DNA of 64,000 nucleotides from CATQHL01 sp965242895 (GTDB taxonomy: Bacteria > Actinomycetota > Acidimicrobiia > Acidimicrobiales > CATQHL01), in assembly GCA_965242895.1 (NCBI GenBank), contig OZ251507.1, forward strand, positions 1,364,001 to 1,428,000, read 5' to 3'. Below, piece after piece: positions 35,877 to 48,180 of this stretch. Made by a program: the position numbers and the translations under genes. The notes beneath the pieces are model-generated. The model saw only the letters and a list, made by a program, of their open reading frames with translations, had not been told where the DNA came from and made no database searches. The first letter of the stretch is position 1. Every line of letters begins with the position of its first letter.

Positions 35877-35949
35877 AGGGCAGTAGCTCAACTGGGAGAG
35901 CACCGGTCTCCAAAACCGGCGGTTGGGGGTTCGAGTCCCTCCTGCCCTG
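35877..35949 (+). tRNA. tRNA-Trp (CCA)
   Basis: 73 nt. Acceptor stem AGGGCAG/CTGCCCT, anticodon stem CCGGT/ACCGG with loop CTCCAAA (anticodon CCA), T-arm GGGGG-TTCGAGT-CCCTC, discriminator G. The 3' CCA is not encoded. The secE start codon begins only two bases after the discriminator. Confidence 0.96.
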
Positions 35950-35951
35950 CT

Positions 35952-36251
35952 ATGGAAATGAATAGACAGTTTCGTCGAATGGCGCGTAAGCAGGGCGAAA
36001 TCGACCAAGACGGCGCCCCCGTGGCGCGCAAGCGCCAACAGTCTCAGTCGCAGTCCCCTAGAGAACGCTCTTCGCCTGCCGCGTTCATGCGCGAAGTGCG
36101 CGCCGAGTTACGCAAAGTCTCCTGGCCGACCCGATCGGAGGTCATCAACTACTCCATCGTGGTGTTGGTAGTGGTTACTCTCGTCACTACTTTCATTGGT
36201 CTGCTTGACTTTGGCTTTGGTGAAGCGGTCCTGAAGCTTTTTGAACGATGA
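35952..36251 (+). CDS. secE: preprotein translocase subunit SecE
   Basis: 99-residue single-span membrane protein that clamps the SecY channel. A basic, Gln/Ser-rich N-terminus of ~45 residues is followed by the family core FMREVRAELRKVSWPTRSEVINYSIVVLVVVTLVTTFIGLLDF. ATG 35952 lies two bases after tRNA-Trp, so no separate ribosome site exists; ATG 35958 or 35979 are other possible starts. The stop overlaps the nusG ATG. The tRNA-Trp-secE-nusG-rplK-rplA order is the usual bacterial one. Confidence 0.93.
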   Translation: MEMNRQFRRMARKQGEIDQDGAPVARKRQQSQSQSPRERSSPAAFMREVRAELRKVSWPTRSEVINYSIVVLVVVTLVTTFIGLLDFGFGEAVLKLFER

Positions 36252-37048
36252 CCTCCGAAGACTCCAACGATCAAGCTGCTGCGGCCGCTGAGTCGTCGGT
36301 CGGTCTGCTGCCTTCCGGCCCGCTCGGCGCACCTGTCGCCGAAGAACTCGACGCTGTCGGCAGCCCGCAGTTTCCTAAGTCCTCTCAAGCGGATTTCTCC
36401 GAGCAGTCCCCAGCGCAATCCTCATACGTCCTAGAAGAAGACGACGTCCTGCGGCCTGCCGAAGAGCCCGAGGAGGCTGCCGCCGTTTCCCAGAGCAGTC
36501 CTTATCTGCGTCCTGGCAAGTGGTACGTGGTGCACACCCAGTCGGGGCATGAGAGGAAGGCCAAGCAGGACCTTGAAGCAAGAGTTCAGAGCCTCGGCGC
36601 CGGAGACCTGGTGTACGAGGTTGTTATTCCTACCGAAGACGTCGTGGAGTTCAAGGCCGGAAAAAAGGTCGTTGTACCCAAAAGGGTTTTCCCTGGGTAT
36701 CTCCTGATTCGCTGCAGGCTGACGGATCACTCCTACACGATTATCAAAGGAACACCTTCCATCACCGCCTTCGTGGGCCACGGCACCAAGCCTGTTCCGC
36801 TTTCGCGGCGTGACGTGGAGAACTTCCTAGGAGCCAAGCCCGGCGGGGAAGAAACCATCAGGCGAGGCCGCCCAAGACTGCAATACGTGATAGGCGAGAA
36901 CGTTCGAGTGAGAGAAGGGCCGTTTGCTCAGCTCTCTGGAGAGATAATCGACATCAACGCCGAGCAACTGAAGGTGAAAGTGCTCGTGAACATCTTCGGC
37001 AGGGAAACTCCGGTGGAACTGGAGTTCTCCCAGGTCGCCAAGCTCTAG
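36248..37048 (+). CDS. nusG: transcription termination/antitermination protein NusG
   Basis: 266-residue elongation factor that binds the RNA polymerase clamp and links it to Rho or ribosomes. Residues 1-90 form an acidic, low-complexity extension common in actinobacteria. The NGN domain starts at KWYVVHTQSGHERKAKQDL (91) and includes VFPGYLLIRC and FVGHGTKPVPL. The KOW domain reads GENVRVREGPFAQLSGEIIDINAEQLKVKV near the end. It overlaps secE by four bases and precedes rplK by 79 bases. Confidence 0.96.
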   Translation: MTSEDSNDQAAAAAESSVGLLPSGPLGAPVAEELDAVGSPQFPKSSQADFSEQSPAQSSYVLEEDDVLRPAEEPEEAAAVSQSSPYLRPGKWYVVHTQSGHERKAKQDLEARVQSLGAGDLVYEVVIPTEDVVEFKAGKKVVVPKRVFPGYLLIRCRLTDHSYTIIKGTPSITAFVGHGTKPVPLSRRDVENFLGAKPGGEETIRRGRPRLQYVIGENVRVREGPFAQLSGEIIDINAEQLKVKVLVNIFGRETPVELEFSQVAKL

Positions 37049-37090
37049 TGGGAGCACGGCGCATGTTTTCTACAAGTCCGAAGCGGCAGG

Positions 37091-37120
37091 CGCAGGCAAA
37101 CGCAGGCAAACGCAGGCAAA
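37091..37120. repeat. 10-bp perfect tandem repeat x3 in the rplK leader
   Basis: Three identical copies of CGCAGGCAAA at 37091-37100, 37101-37110 and 37111-37120, directly upstream of rplK ATG 37128. No consensus Shine-Dalgarno sequence is present in the remaining seven bases, so the repeated AGGC may act as the ribosome contact. Confidence 0.96.
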
Positions 37121-37127
37121 CTGAATA

Positions 37128-37553
37128 ATGGCTAAACCCGTAGCAGCAATAGTCAAAATCCAGATACCGGCCGGTCAGGCCACTCCTGCTCCTCCCGTCG
37201 GCACTGCTCTCGGTCCTCACGGCGTGGCAATCATGGACTTTTGCAGGCAGTACAACGATCAGACGTCAGAGAGGGCCGGTCAGATCATTCCAGTGGTCAT
37301 CACCATCTACGAGGACAGGACTTTCAGTTTCATTCTCAAGACTCCGCCTACCTCTTACTTGATACGCGAAGCTGCAGGCATCGAGTCCGGAGCTAGTGAA
37401 GTGGGCAGGGAAGAGGTCGGCATGATTTCCGACGAACAGGTAGCAGCAATCGCCGAGACCAAGATGCCCGACCTCAACACCGACGATCTGGAGAAGGCAA
37501 AGCGACAGATCGCAGGTACGGCCCGCAGCATGGGTGTGCGGGTTGCCCGCTGA
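37128..37553 (+). CDS. rplK: 50S ribosomal protein L11
   Basis: 141 residues, normal length. It binds 23S rRNA at the GTPase-associated centre. Typical segments are KIQIPAGQATPAPPVGTALGPHGV at the N-terminus and KMPDLNTDDLEKAKRQIAGTARSMGV at the C-terminus. It is separated from rplA by 30 bases and very probably co-transcribed with it. Confidence 0.97.
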   Translation: MAKPVAAIVKIQIPAGQATPAPPVGTALGPHGVAIMDFCRQYNDQTSERAGQIIPVVITIYEDRTFSFILKTPPTSYLIREAAGIESGASEVGREEVGMISDEQVAAIAETKMPDLNTDDLEKAKRQIAGTARSMGVRVAR

Positions 37554-37583
37554 CCGTTTGCTCGACTGAAAAGGGAACTATCG

Positions 37584-38273
37584 ATGTCAAAGACCGCCAC
37601 GCGATACAAGGATGCTGCTGGGAAGTACGACAGGGCTCGCCTCTACGGCGGGGAGGAGGGGGTTAGTGTTCTCAAGAGTCTGCCGCCTGCGCGTTTCGAC
37701 GAGACTGTGGACTTGGCCGTGGGTCTAGGCGTGGATCCTCGTCGAGCCGACCAGATGCTGCGAGGCACCGTTTCTTTGCCTGCAGGAACCGGCAAAAAGG
37801 TGCGTGTGGCCGTGTTCGCCCAGGGTGCTGACGAAATGGCCGCCCGAGAAGCAGGAGCCGACATCGTAGGTGCGGACGACCTGGTGGAACAGATATCGGG
37901 CGGAATGCTGGACTTTGACGTGGCCATAGCCGCTCCCGACATGATGCCGAAAGTGGGGAAGTTGGGCAGGACGCTGGGGCCGCGCGGCCTCATGCCAAAT
38001 CCCAAGAGCGGAACGGTTACGCCAGACGTGGCGTCGGCCGTCGCCGATTTCAAAGGCGGCAAGGTCGGTTATCGCACCGACCGCCAGGGCAACGTCCACG
38101 TTCCAATAGGAAAGGTAAGTTTCTCCGCAGCCGATCTGCTTGACAATCTGAAGGCTGTGATTGAGGAACTGCAGAGGGTGCGCCCGTCTGGGGCCAAGGG
38201 GCGGTACCTGTTGAGGATCACTCTAAGTGCAACCATGGGGCCTCCGGTCAAGATCAACCCTGCCGACTTCTAG
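37584..38273 (+). CDS. rplA: 50S ribosomal protein L1
   Basis: 229 residues. Family landmarks are YDEAVDLAV-like FDETVDLAVGLGVDPRRADQMLRG and GRTLGPRGLMPNPKSGTV, the rRNA/mRNA-binding face. In many bacteria L1 represses its own L11-L1 mRNA. ATG 37584 follows AAGGGA. A 258-base leader region with an attenuator-like hairpin separates it from rplJ. Confidence 0.97.
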   Translation: MSKTATRYKDAAGKYDRARLYGGEEGVSVLKSLPPARFDETVDLAVGLGVDPRRADQMLRGTVSLPAGTGKKVRVAVFAQGADEMAAREAGADIVGADDLVEQISGGMLDFDVAIAAPDMMPKVGKLGRTLGPRGLMPNPKSGTVTPDVASAVADFKGGKVGYRTDRQGNVHVPIGKVSFSAADLLDNLKAVIEELQRVRPSGAKGRYLLRITLSATMGPPVKINPADF

Positions 38274-38444
38274 CCGACCTGTCGGCAGCGTCTGCGATCG
38301 GTTTCCGCTTCGGCGGACAGGGGTGGAGAAGCCAGTCGGCATTGTTAGAGTTGCACCTACAACTGAATTAGTTCGCTGAAGACTTCCGGTGCTCGCAAGA
38401 GTTGAATGAGCCCCCCGCTCGCCCGATGAGGTGACATGGAGATC

Positions 38445-38476
38445 ACGGCGCCGAGCGGTTTTGCGGCGCCGTTTTT
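38445..38476 (+). terminator. attenuator/intrinsic terminator in the rplJ leader
   Basis: A perfect 8-bp stem, ACGGCGCC (38445-38452) and GGCGCCGT (38465-38472), with a 12-base loop and a run of five T (38472-38476). It sits between rplA and rplJ, 56 bases before the rplJ start, where partial termination commonly sets the ratio of L11-L1 to L10-L12 expression. The rest of the 38274-38531 leader contains no gene; it is where L10-L12 would bind to autoregulate. Confidence 0.7.
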
Positions 38477-38531
38477 GCGTTTGCGAGGGTTGAGTATCGG
38501 AGTCGAATTCACCGAACGAGACGGAGGACGC

Positions 38532-39155
38532 TTGTCGGAAGACTCCCAGAAACAACACACCAACGGCGCGGCACGCGGCGGGCCGCGCCCTGAAAAGATT
38601 GCCATCGTGGCGGAAATCCGCGAGCGTTTGAACGCTAGCGAGGGAGTGGTCTTGGCTGAGTACCGCGGCCTCGACACGAAGGTGATGTCTTCTCTGAGGC
38701 AGGCTCTCCGAGCCGTGGGGGGCAGTTTCGTCGTCTACAAGAACACGATGGTGCGCTTTGCCGTGCGCCAACTCGATATCGAGTGCGAGCACTTGCTAGT
38801 CGGTCCGACGGGTTTGGCGTTCGTGGAACCGCCGCCCGACGGCAGTTCTCCAGACGCAGCGGCGGTCGCAAAGGTTCTCATGGACTTCAGGAGCAATTTC
38901 GACAAGCTAATCATCAAGGGTGGCATTCTCGGTGCGTCTGTCGTGGGGCCGGATGAGGTCGAGAGGCTTTCCAAGCTGCCTTCGGCAGATGAGATGCGCG
39001 TGATGACCGTTGGAGCCATAACCGCCCCCCTGCGGAGCCTTGCCGCTCTGACAGCGGCGCCGATGCGGGAGATGGCCGGTCTGTTGGGAGCCCCTTGTCA
39101 GAACTTCGCAGGTCTCCTGCGTGCTCTGATTGATCGATCCAAAGAATCGTCTTGA
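38532..39155 (+). CDS. rplJ: 50S ribosomal protein L10
   Basis: 207 residues from TTG 38532; the base of the L7/L12 stalk. The core starts GGPRPEKIAIVAEIRERLNASEGVVLAEYRGL and ends with the L12-binding helix. TTG is chosen because GGAGG (38523-38527) lies just upstream, although the spacer is short (4 bases). An in-frame ATG at 38436 would start before the terminator hairpin and add 32 unrelated residues, so it is rejected. The C-terminal part (TAAPMREMAGLLGAPCQNFAGLLRAL) matches the family. Confidence 0.93.
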   Translation: MSEDSQKQHTNGAARGGPRPEKIAIVAEIRERLNASEGVVLAEYRGLDTKVMSSLRQALRAVGGSFVVYKNTMVRFAVRQLDIECEHLLVGPTGLAFVEPPPDGSSPDAAAVAKVLMDFRSNFDKLIIKGGILGASVVGPDEVERLSKLPSADEMRVMTVGAITAPLRSLAALTAAPMREMAGLLGAPCQNFAGLLRALIDRSKESS

Positions 39156-39170
39156 TCCGAACCGGCAAGC

Positions 39171-39200
39171 TAAATCGTAAGAATCTAAATCGCAAGAATC
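39171..39200. repeat. 15-bp imperfect tandem repeat before rplL
   Basis: TAAATCGTAAGAATC at 39171-39185 and TAAATCGCAAGAATC at 39186-39200 (one mismatch). The second copy leads directly into the rplL ribosome site AGGAG. Confidence 0.96.
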
Positions 39201-39212
39201 AGGAGAAACAAA

Positions 39213-39599
39213 ATGACAAAAGTTGATGAAATCCTCGAAACCATCTCTTCGATGACCGTCCTGGAACTGAGTGAACTGCTCAAGGCGTTCGAAGAGAAGT
39301 TTGGTGTGACCGCTGCCCCGGTTGCCGCGGCTGTCGCCGCTCCGGTGCTCGCAGCGGACGCTGCTGGAGGTCCCGCAGAGGAGGAGCAAACTTCCTTCGA
39401 CGTTCTGCTAGTGGAGATTGGCGAAAAGAAGATTCAGGTCATCAAAGAGGTTCGAAGCCTTACGAACCTCGGGCTAAAGGAAGCTAAGGAACTCGTCGAC
39501 AGTGCTCCCAAACCCGTACTGCAAGGAGTAGGGCGCGAAGAGGCCGACAAAGCCGCCGAATCCCTCCAGGCCGTGGGTGCCTCCATTAAGGTCGAGTAG
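39213..39599 (+). CDS. rplL: 50S ribosomal protein L7/L12
   Basis: 128 residues, the flexible stalk protein that recruits translation factors. N-terminal dimerisation helix MTKVDEILETISSMTVLELSELLKAFEEKFGV, Ala/Val hinge (about 34-50), then the C-terminal domain with VIKEVRSLTNLGLKEAKELVDSAPKPV and the Gly-rich loop. AGGAG lies 9 bases upstream of ATG 39213. It is followed by a 350-base gap before rpoB. Confidence 0.97.
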   Translation: MTKVDEILETISSMTVLELSELLKAFEEKFGVTAAPVAAAVAAPVLAADAAGGPAEEEQTSFDVLLVEIGEKKIQVIKEVRSLTNLGLKEAKELVDSAPKPVLQGVGREEADKAAESLQAVGASIKVE

Positions 39600-39949
39600 T
39601 TGCTTAGGCCCTGAGTTCGACGCACCGGCCGGAGCAGTCGGCGGGGGGTTGAGTTTGGGGATTGAGTTCTTGAACCGCTGCAACCATTGATATCAATCAA
39701 CTCCACGGTCGCCGACCTGTTCTGGGTTGCGGAGTTGAGTTATCGAACTGTCACAGGCACTGATACCGCCGCAGATTCAAGAAGATCGAATCATTGGTTG
39801 TGAGGCGTCGTCGCGTCCGCTAGACTCCTCACGCCGTGCCGTCGCAACTTTCGTTGTAGTCCTCTGCTAGCCGCCATGCGCCTTGACATCTCTGGTGTGC
39901 TAGTCGCGCGCGCCCCGTTTCCGTTTATTTGTATTGCCTGGAGAGTCAC
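39600..39949 (+). other. 350-base rplL-rpoB spacer
   Basis: No gene is visible. It holds a perfect 12-base palindrome ATTGATATCAAT (39686-39697), two related GTTGAGTT...GAAC stretches (about 39649 and 39732), a candidate promoter at 39797-39825 and an isolated TTGACA at 39883. No clear U-tracted terminator follows rplL, so rpoB is probably reached both by read-through and from its own promoter. Confidence 0.6.
39797..39825 (+). promoter_or_regulatory. candidate sigma-70-type promoter upstream of rpoB
   Basis: TTGTGA (39797-39802), 17-base spacer, TAGACT (39820-39825), the latter a common actinobacterial -10 form. The predicted start would be about 118 bases upstream of the rpoB start codon. 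Sequence resemblance only. Confidence 0.4.
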
Positions 39950-42900
39950 TTGAGTACACATCTTTTGAGCCGTGAGCGGTATTCCTTCGGCAATCTTGAA
40001 AACGTTCTGGATCTTCCCGATCTCTTAGCAATCCAAAGGGATTCTTTTGATTGGTTTTTGAAAGAAGGCATCAGCGAAGTCTTTGCCGACATCAGCCCCG
40101 TCAAAGACAGTTCAGAAAAGTTGATGCTGGAATTCGAATTCGACCCTGAAGACGAGTATTTGCTGCCGCCCCCTCGTTTTTCCGTGGAGGAGTGCAAGGA
40201 GAAAGACGTCACCTACAGCACTCCCGTGTTCGTTCTGGCTCGCTTTTTGAACGCCAACACGGGTGAGATCAAGGAAGAGACGGTGTTCATGGGGGATTTC
40301 CCCATGATGACGCCGCGAGGTACGTTCATTGTCAACGGCACCGAACGCGTCATCGTTTCGCAACTGGTGCGTTCGCCCGGCGTGATTTTCCAGCCTGGTG
40401 AGCGCTATCGGCTCAGGAATCCTTCCAAGCATCAATTGGTGACCGGAACCATCCATCCGTCTCGCGGAGAATGGGTGGAGTTCGACCTCGAGCAGCGGCC
40501 GGGGAAGCACCCCACCGTGGGCGTGCGCATTGCTCGCAAGCGGAGGATGAGCCTCTTCATCCTCCTGCGCGCCTTGGGTTTCGGTGATGAGAAGGAGTAC
40601 CCAGGTTTTCTTGAGCGCTTCGTCGGGCAGTTCGAGTTTCTTGAAGAGCAGTGGGAAGCCGACAGGCACTTGGCCCCTACTCTTGAGGATTCTCTGGTCG
40701 AGATATACAAGCGTGCGCGGCCAGCGGAGCAGCCCAATGTGGAAGCGGCTCGCAATTATCTCCAGGGAGCGTTTTTCGACTCTCGAAAGTACGACCTTTC
40801 GAAGGTGGGGCGTTACAAACTCAACCGCAAGCTAGGTAGGGAGATCGACCGCATAGAAGAGATATTCAACATCGAACTGGAACGACCCGAAAAGGAACAG
40901 TCGGTGTTGAGCTCTTCGGAGATGTTGGCTACAGCCACTTACTTGCTTCATCTTGCTCAGTATGAGCAGGGGTATCACCTAGACGACCAGGATCACTTTG
41001 CCAACCGCCGAATTCGATCGGTGGGTGAACTCGTGCAGAACCAAGTCAGGGTGGGGATGTCGCGCATGGAGCGGATCGTGCGGGAGCGCATGACCACCCA
41101 GGATGCGGAGGCCATTACCCCCGAATCTCTGATCAACATCCGTCCGCTGGTCTCTTCGCTCAAGGAGTTTTTTGGTTCCAGTCAGTTGAGCCAGGTCATG
41201 GACCAAGTGAATCCTCTGGCCGGACTCACCCACCGCCGCCGCCTCTCAGCACTAGGCCCGGGAGGACTGACGCGTGAACGTGCAGGTTTTGAGGTGCGCG
41301 ACGTCCACTTCAGTCACTACGGAAGGATGTGCCCCATAGAGACGCCGGAAGGCCCTAACATCGGCCTCACCGGCGCTCTGGCCACCTACGGACGGCTCAA
41401 TGAGTACGGCTTCATCGAAACGCCTTATCGAGTCGTCAAAGACGGAGTGGTGACCAGCGAAGTGGAGTACCTCTCCGCCGACGAAGAGGAAAAGTACGTA
41501 GTGGCCCAGGCCAACGCTCCTTTGAAGTCCGACCGGACTTTCCGCAACAAGAGGGTTCTGGCACGCAGGTCTCCTCAGTCGGCCTCCCTTGCCGACCTAA
41601 AGCTTCAGCTCGAGCAGGAGCACTTCTTCGGCGCCACGACCGAGATTGCCTTTACTCCTCCCGACGAAGTCCAAAGGATGGACGTATCTCCCAAGCAGAT
41701 CGTGTCCGTGGCGACAGCGCTGATCCCCTTCCTTGAGCACGACGACGCTAACAGGGCGCTCATGGGAGCCAACATGCAGCGCCAAGCCGTGCCATTGCTG
41801 CGAACCGAGGCTCCCTACATCGGCACGGGCATTGAAGCCTCGGCGGCGCGCGGCTCGGCGGGTCTCATCTGGGCGCTGGAGAACGGCGTCGTCACTTCCG
41901 TCGACGCCACCCAAATCGAGCTCGAGTACGAGACCCTCGGCAAGCAAGTTCACCAGTTGGCCCGTTTTGGTCGTTCTAACCAGGACACCTGCGTCAGCAA
42001 CAACCCGCTGGTGAAGGTCGGTCAAGAGGTTCGCAAAGGCGAACTGCTCGCCGACGGCCCGTCGACCGACAACGGCGAGTTGGCCTTGGGCAAGAACGTG
42101 CTGATGGCGTTCATGTCCTGGGAGGGCTATAACTTCGAGGATGCGGTGATCATCAGCGAGAGACTGGTTCGCGACGACGTATTCACGTCCGTCCATATCC
42201 ACCAGTACGAGATCGATGCCAGAGAGACCAAGCTCGGCCCCGAGGAGATTACCCGCGATATCCCCAATCTTCCCGAAGAACTTCTTGCAGACTTGGATGA
42301 AGAAGGAATGGTGCGAGTTGGAGCCTCCGTGGAATCGGGGGACATTCTGGTGGGGAAGGTCACGCCGAAGGGTGAGACAGAACTGACGCCTGAGGAGCGT
42401 CTGCTGCGCGCCATCTTCGGGGAGAAGGCGCGCGAGGTGCGCGACACCTCCTTGAAGGTCCCGCACGGCGAGTCGGGCAAGGTCATCGACGTGAAGATCT
42501 TTCGCCGGTCTGACGAGCACGAACTGCCCCCAGACGTGAATGAACTGGTGCGGGTCTTTGTTGCACAGAAGCGGAAGATAAGCGTGGGGGACAAGCTGGC
42601 CGGACGACACGGGAACAAGGGCGTCATTGCCAAGATCCTCCCCATCGAGGACATGCCGTTCTTAGCCGACGGGACGCCAGTGGACTTGATTCTGAACCCG
42701 CTCGGCGTGCCGTCGAGGATGAACGTGGGTCAGGTGCTCGAAGCGCACCTGGGCTATGCCGCCCGCTGGGGATGGTCGCTGAACGGCGAGAAGGTTGGCG
42801 AGCAACCCGTGATTGCGTCCGAGAGGAAGACGCGCCCCACCACGCCCCCTGCGGTCTTTATCGAGACTCCGGTGTTCGACGGCGCTCGATGGGACGACGC

Positions 42901-43528
42901 CGAAGCCTCGGGCGGCAAGCCGTCGATCCAGTCGCTGCTGAAGAACCTCAACCCTGAGTCCCCGGACGGAGAGCGTCTAGTCGACGAGACCGGAAAAGCG
43001 ACTCTGTACAACGGGCGCACCGGCGAACCTTTCGATCATCCCGTGACGGTGGGGGTCACTTACATTCTCAAGCTGAACCACCTTGTCGACGACAAGATCC
43101 ACGCTCGCTCCACGGGTCCCTACTCCATGATCACCCAGCAGCCCCTAGGCGGCAAGGCGCAGTTCGGCGGTCAGCGTTTCGGAGAGATGGAGGTCTGGGC
43201 GTTGGAGGCTTACGGGGCCGCCTATTGCCTGCAGGAGATACTGACCGTGAAGTCCGATGACGTGCTGGGTCGGGTCAAGGTCTACGAAGCCATCGTTAAG
43301 GGAGCGAACGTCCCCGATCCGGGGATACCGGAAAGCTTCAAAGTTCTTATCAAAGAGATGCAGGCGCTGTGCCTGCAGGTAGACGTGTTCGATTTCAACG
43401 ACGACGAGGTTGAGATTCGTGAAATCGACGAGGAGCTTTACAGAACCACGGAGGAGTTGGGTATCAACATCTCCCGGCCCGAACGAGGTTCCGACGAAGA
43501 TGATGCCCGCCGTGCAGCTCGGCTGTAG
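39950..43528 (+). CDS. rpoB: DNA-directed RNA polymerase subunit beta
   Basis: 1192 residues from TTG 39950, chosen because GGAG at 39940-39943 is 6 bases upstream; TTG 39929 would add seven residues. The rifampicin pocket reads GSSQLSQVMDQVNPLAGLTHRRRLSALGPGG (about residues 408-438), with the His and Ser usually mutated in resistance both wild type. Later conserved parts are RHGNKGVIAKI, GVPSRMNVGQVLEAHLG and the C-terminal clamp QQPLGGKAQFGGQRFGEMEVWALEAYGA. It ends 45 bases before rpoC. Confidence 0.97.
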   Translation: MSTHLLSRERYSFGNLENVLDLPDLLAIQRDSFDWFLKEGISEVFADISPVKDSSEKLMLEFEFDPEDEYLLPPPRFSVEECKEKDVTYSTPVFVLARFLNANTGEIKEETVFMGDFPMMTPRGTFIVNGTERVIVSQLVRSPGVIFQPGERYRLRNPSKHQLVTGTIHPSRGEWVEFDLEQRPGKHPTVGVRIARKRRMSLFILLRALGFGDEKEYPGFLERFVGQFEFLEEQWEADRHLAPTLEDSLVEIYKRARPAEQPNVEAARNYLQGAFFDSRKYDLSKVGRYKLNRKLGREIDRIEEIFNIELERPEKEQSVLSSSEMLATATYLLHLAQYEQGYHLDDQDHFANRRIRSVGELVQNQVRVGMSRMERIVRERMTTQDAEAITPESLINIRPLVSSLKEFFGSSQLSQVMDQVNPLAGLTHRRRLSALGPGGLTRERAGFEVRDVHFSHYGRMCPIETPEGPNIGLTGALATYGRLNEYGFIETPYRVVKDGVVTSEVEYLSADEEEKYVVAQANAPLKSDRTFRNKRVLARRSPQSASLADLKLQLEQEHFFGATTEIAFTPPDEVQRMDVSPKQIVSVATALIPFLEHDDANRALMGANMQRQAVPLLRTEAPYIGTGIEASAARGSAGLIWALENGVVTSVDATQIELEYETLGKQVHQLARFGRSNQDTCVSNNPLVKVGQEVRKGELLADGPSTDNGELALGKNVLMAFMSWEGYNFEDAVIISERLVRDDVFTSVHIHQYEIDARETKLGPEEITRDIPNLPEELLADLDEEGMVRVGASVESGDILVGKVTPKGETELTPEERLLRAIFGEKAREVRDTSLKVPHGESGKVIDVKIFRRSDEHELPPDVNELVRVFVAQKRKISVGDKLAGRHGNKGVIAKILPIEDMPFLADGTPVDLILNPLGVPSRMNVGQVLEAHLGYAARWGWSLNGEKVGEQPVIASERKTRPTTPPAVFIETPVFDGARWDDAEASGGKPSIQSLLKNLNPESPDGERLVDETGKATLYNGRTGEPFDHPVTVGVTYILKLNHLVDDKIHARSTGPYSMITQQPLGGKAQFGGQRFGEMEVWALEAYGAAYCLQEILTVKSDDVLGRVKVYEAIVKGANVPDPGIPESFKVLIKEMQALCLQVDVFDFNDDEVEIREIDEELYRTTEELGINISRPERGSDEDDARRAARL

Positions 43529-43573
43529 TTCGAGCGCAGCCGGAATCCGCAACAAGATTATTCAAAGGGAGTC

Positions 43574-47605
<4,032 letters not shown>

Positions 47606-47651
47606 AAGCCGCCGGTTAATCACTATCCTCAAATGGTTGTCTCAAACAGGT

Positions 47652-47669
47652 TTTGATTGCTTTGATTGC
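47652..47669. repeat. 9-bp tandem repeat in the rpoC-rpsL spacer
   Basis: TTTGATTGC occurs twice in tandem (47652-47660 and 47661-47669), followed by degenerate copies (TTTGATGCG, TTGATTGCA) to about 47690. The 203-base spacer (47606-47808) is more AT-rich than its surroundings and contains no gene. Confidence 0.85.
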
Positions 47670-47808
47670 TTTGATGCGTTGATTGCATTGAGAATTGTGA
47701 AGACATCAAACTTTCGACCGACTGCACCGTTTGGGATTGCATGCATCCTGACTGCGGGAATGCCGCGGGAACGCTGAAAGACTTAGCTGAAGGACTTAAA
47801 GGAACGAC

Positions 47809-48177
47809 GTGCCGACGATTCAACAACTTGTGCGCAAAGGCCGCAAGACGAAGTCGCGGAAGGACAGCACGCCCGCTCTCCAGGGCGCGCCTCAACGCCG
47901 CGGCGTATGCACGCGCGTCTACACGACTACTCCGAAGAAGCCCAACTCGGCTTTGCGCAAGGTGGCTCGAGTTCGTCTCAGCAGCGGTGTGGAGGTGACC
48001 GCTTACATCCCCGGCGAAGGTCACAACCTCCAGGAGCATTCCATTGTGCTGGTGCGCGGAGGACGTGTGAAAGACATTCCAGGCGTTCGCTACAAGGTCA
48101 TTCGCGGGGCGTTGGACTCCAGCGGAGTAGACGATCGGCGTCAGGCGCGCAGCCGTTACGGCTCCAAGAAAGGCTGA
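47809..48177 (+). CDS. rpsL: 30S ribosomal protein S12
   Basis: 122 residues, decoding-centre protein. Conserved segments are TPALQGAPQRRGVCTRVYTTTPKKPNSALRKVARVRLSSG and EHSIVLVRGGRVKDIPGVRYK; the lysines whose changes cause streptomycin resistance (in TPKKPNS and RVKDIPG) are the sensitive type. Start is GTG 47809 with AAAGGA upstream. Followed three bases later by rpsG. Confidence 0.97.
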   Translation: MPTIQQLVRKGRKTKSRKDSTPALQGAPQRRGVCTRVYTTTPKKPNSALRKVARVRLSSGVEVTAYIPGEGHNLQEHSIVLVRGGRVKDIPGVRYKVIRGALDSSGVDDRRQARSRYGSKKG

Positions 48178-48180
48178 GTT

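Noticed and set aside
38436..38531. In-frame ATG-led extension of rplJ
   Set aside because: It contains the terminator hairpin, matches no L10 N-terminus, and a GGAGG-led TTG lies closer to the conserved core.
39686..39697. 12-bp palindrome ATTGATATCAAT as an operator
   Set aside because: A single short palindrome without a second copy or known regulator; kept only in the spacer note.
39883..39888. TTGACA consensus -35 upstream of rpoB
   Set aside because: No acceptable -10 at 16-18 bases (the region there is GCGCGC); listed only within the spacer description.
41597..42610. 337-codon reverse-strand ORF inside rpoB
   Set aside because: Antisense shadow of a highly conserved gene; no recognisable domain.
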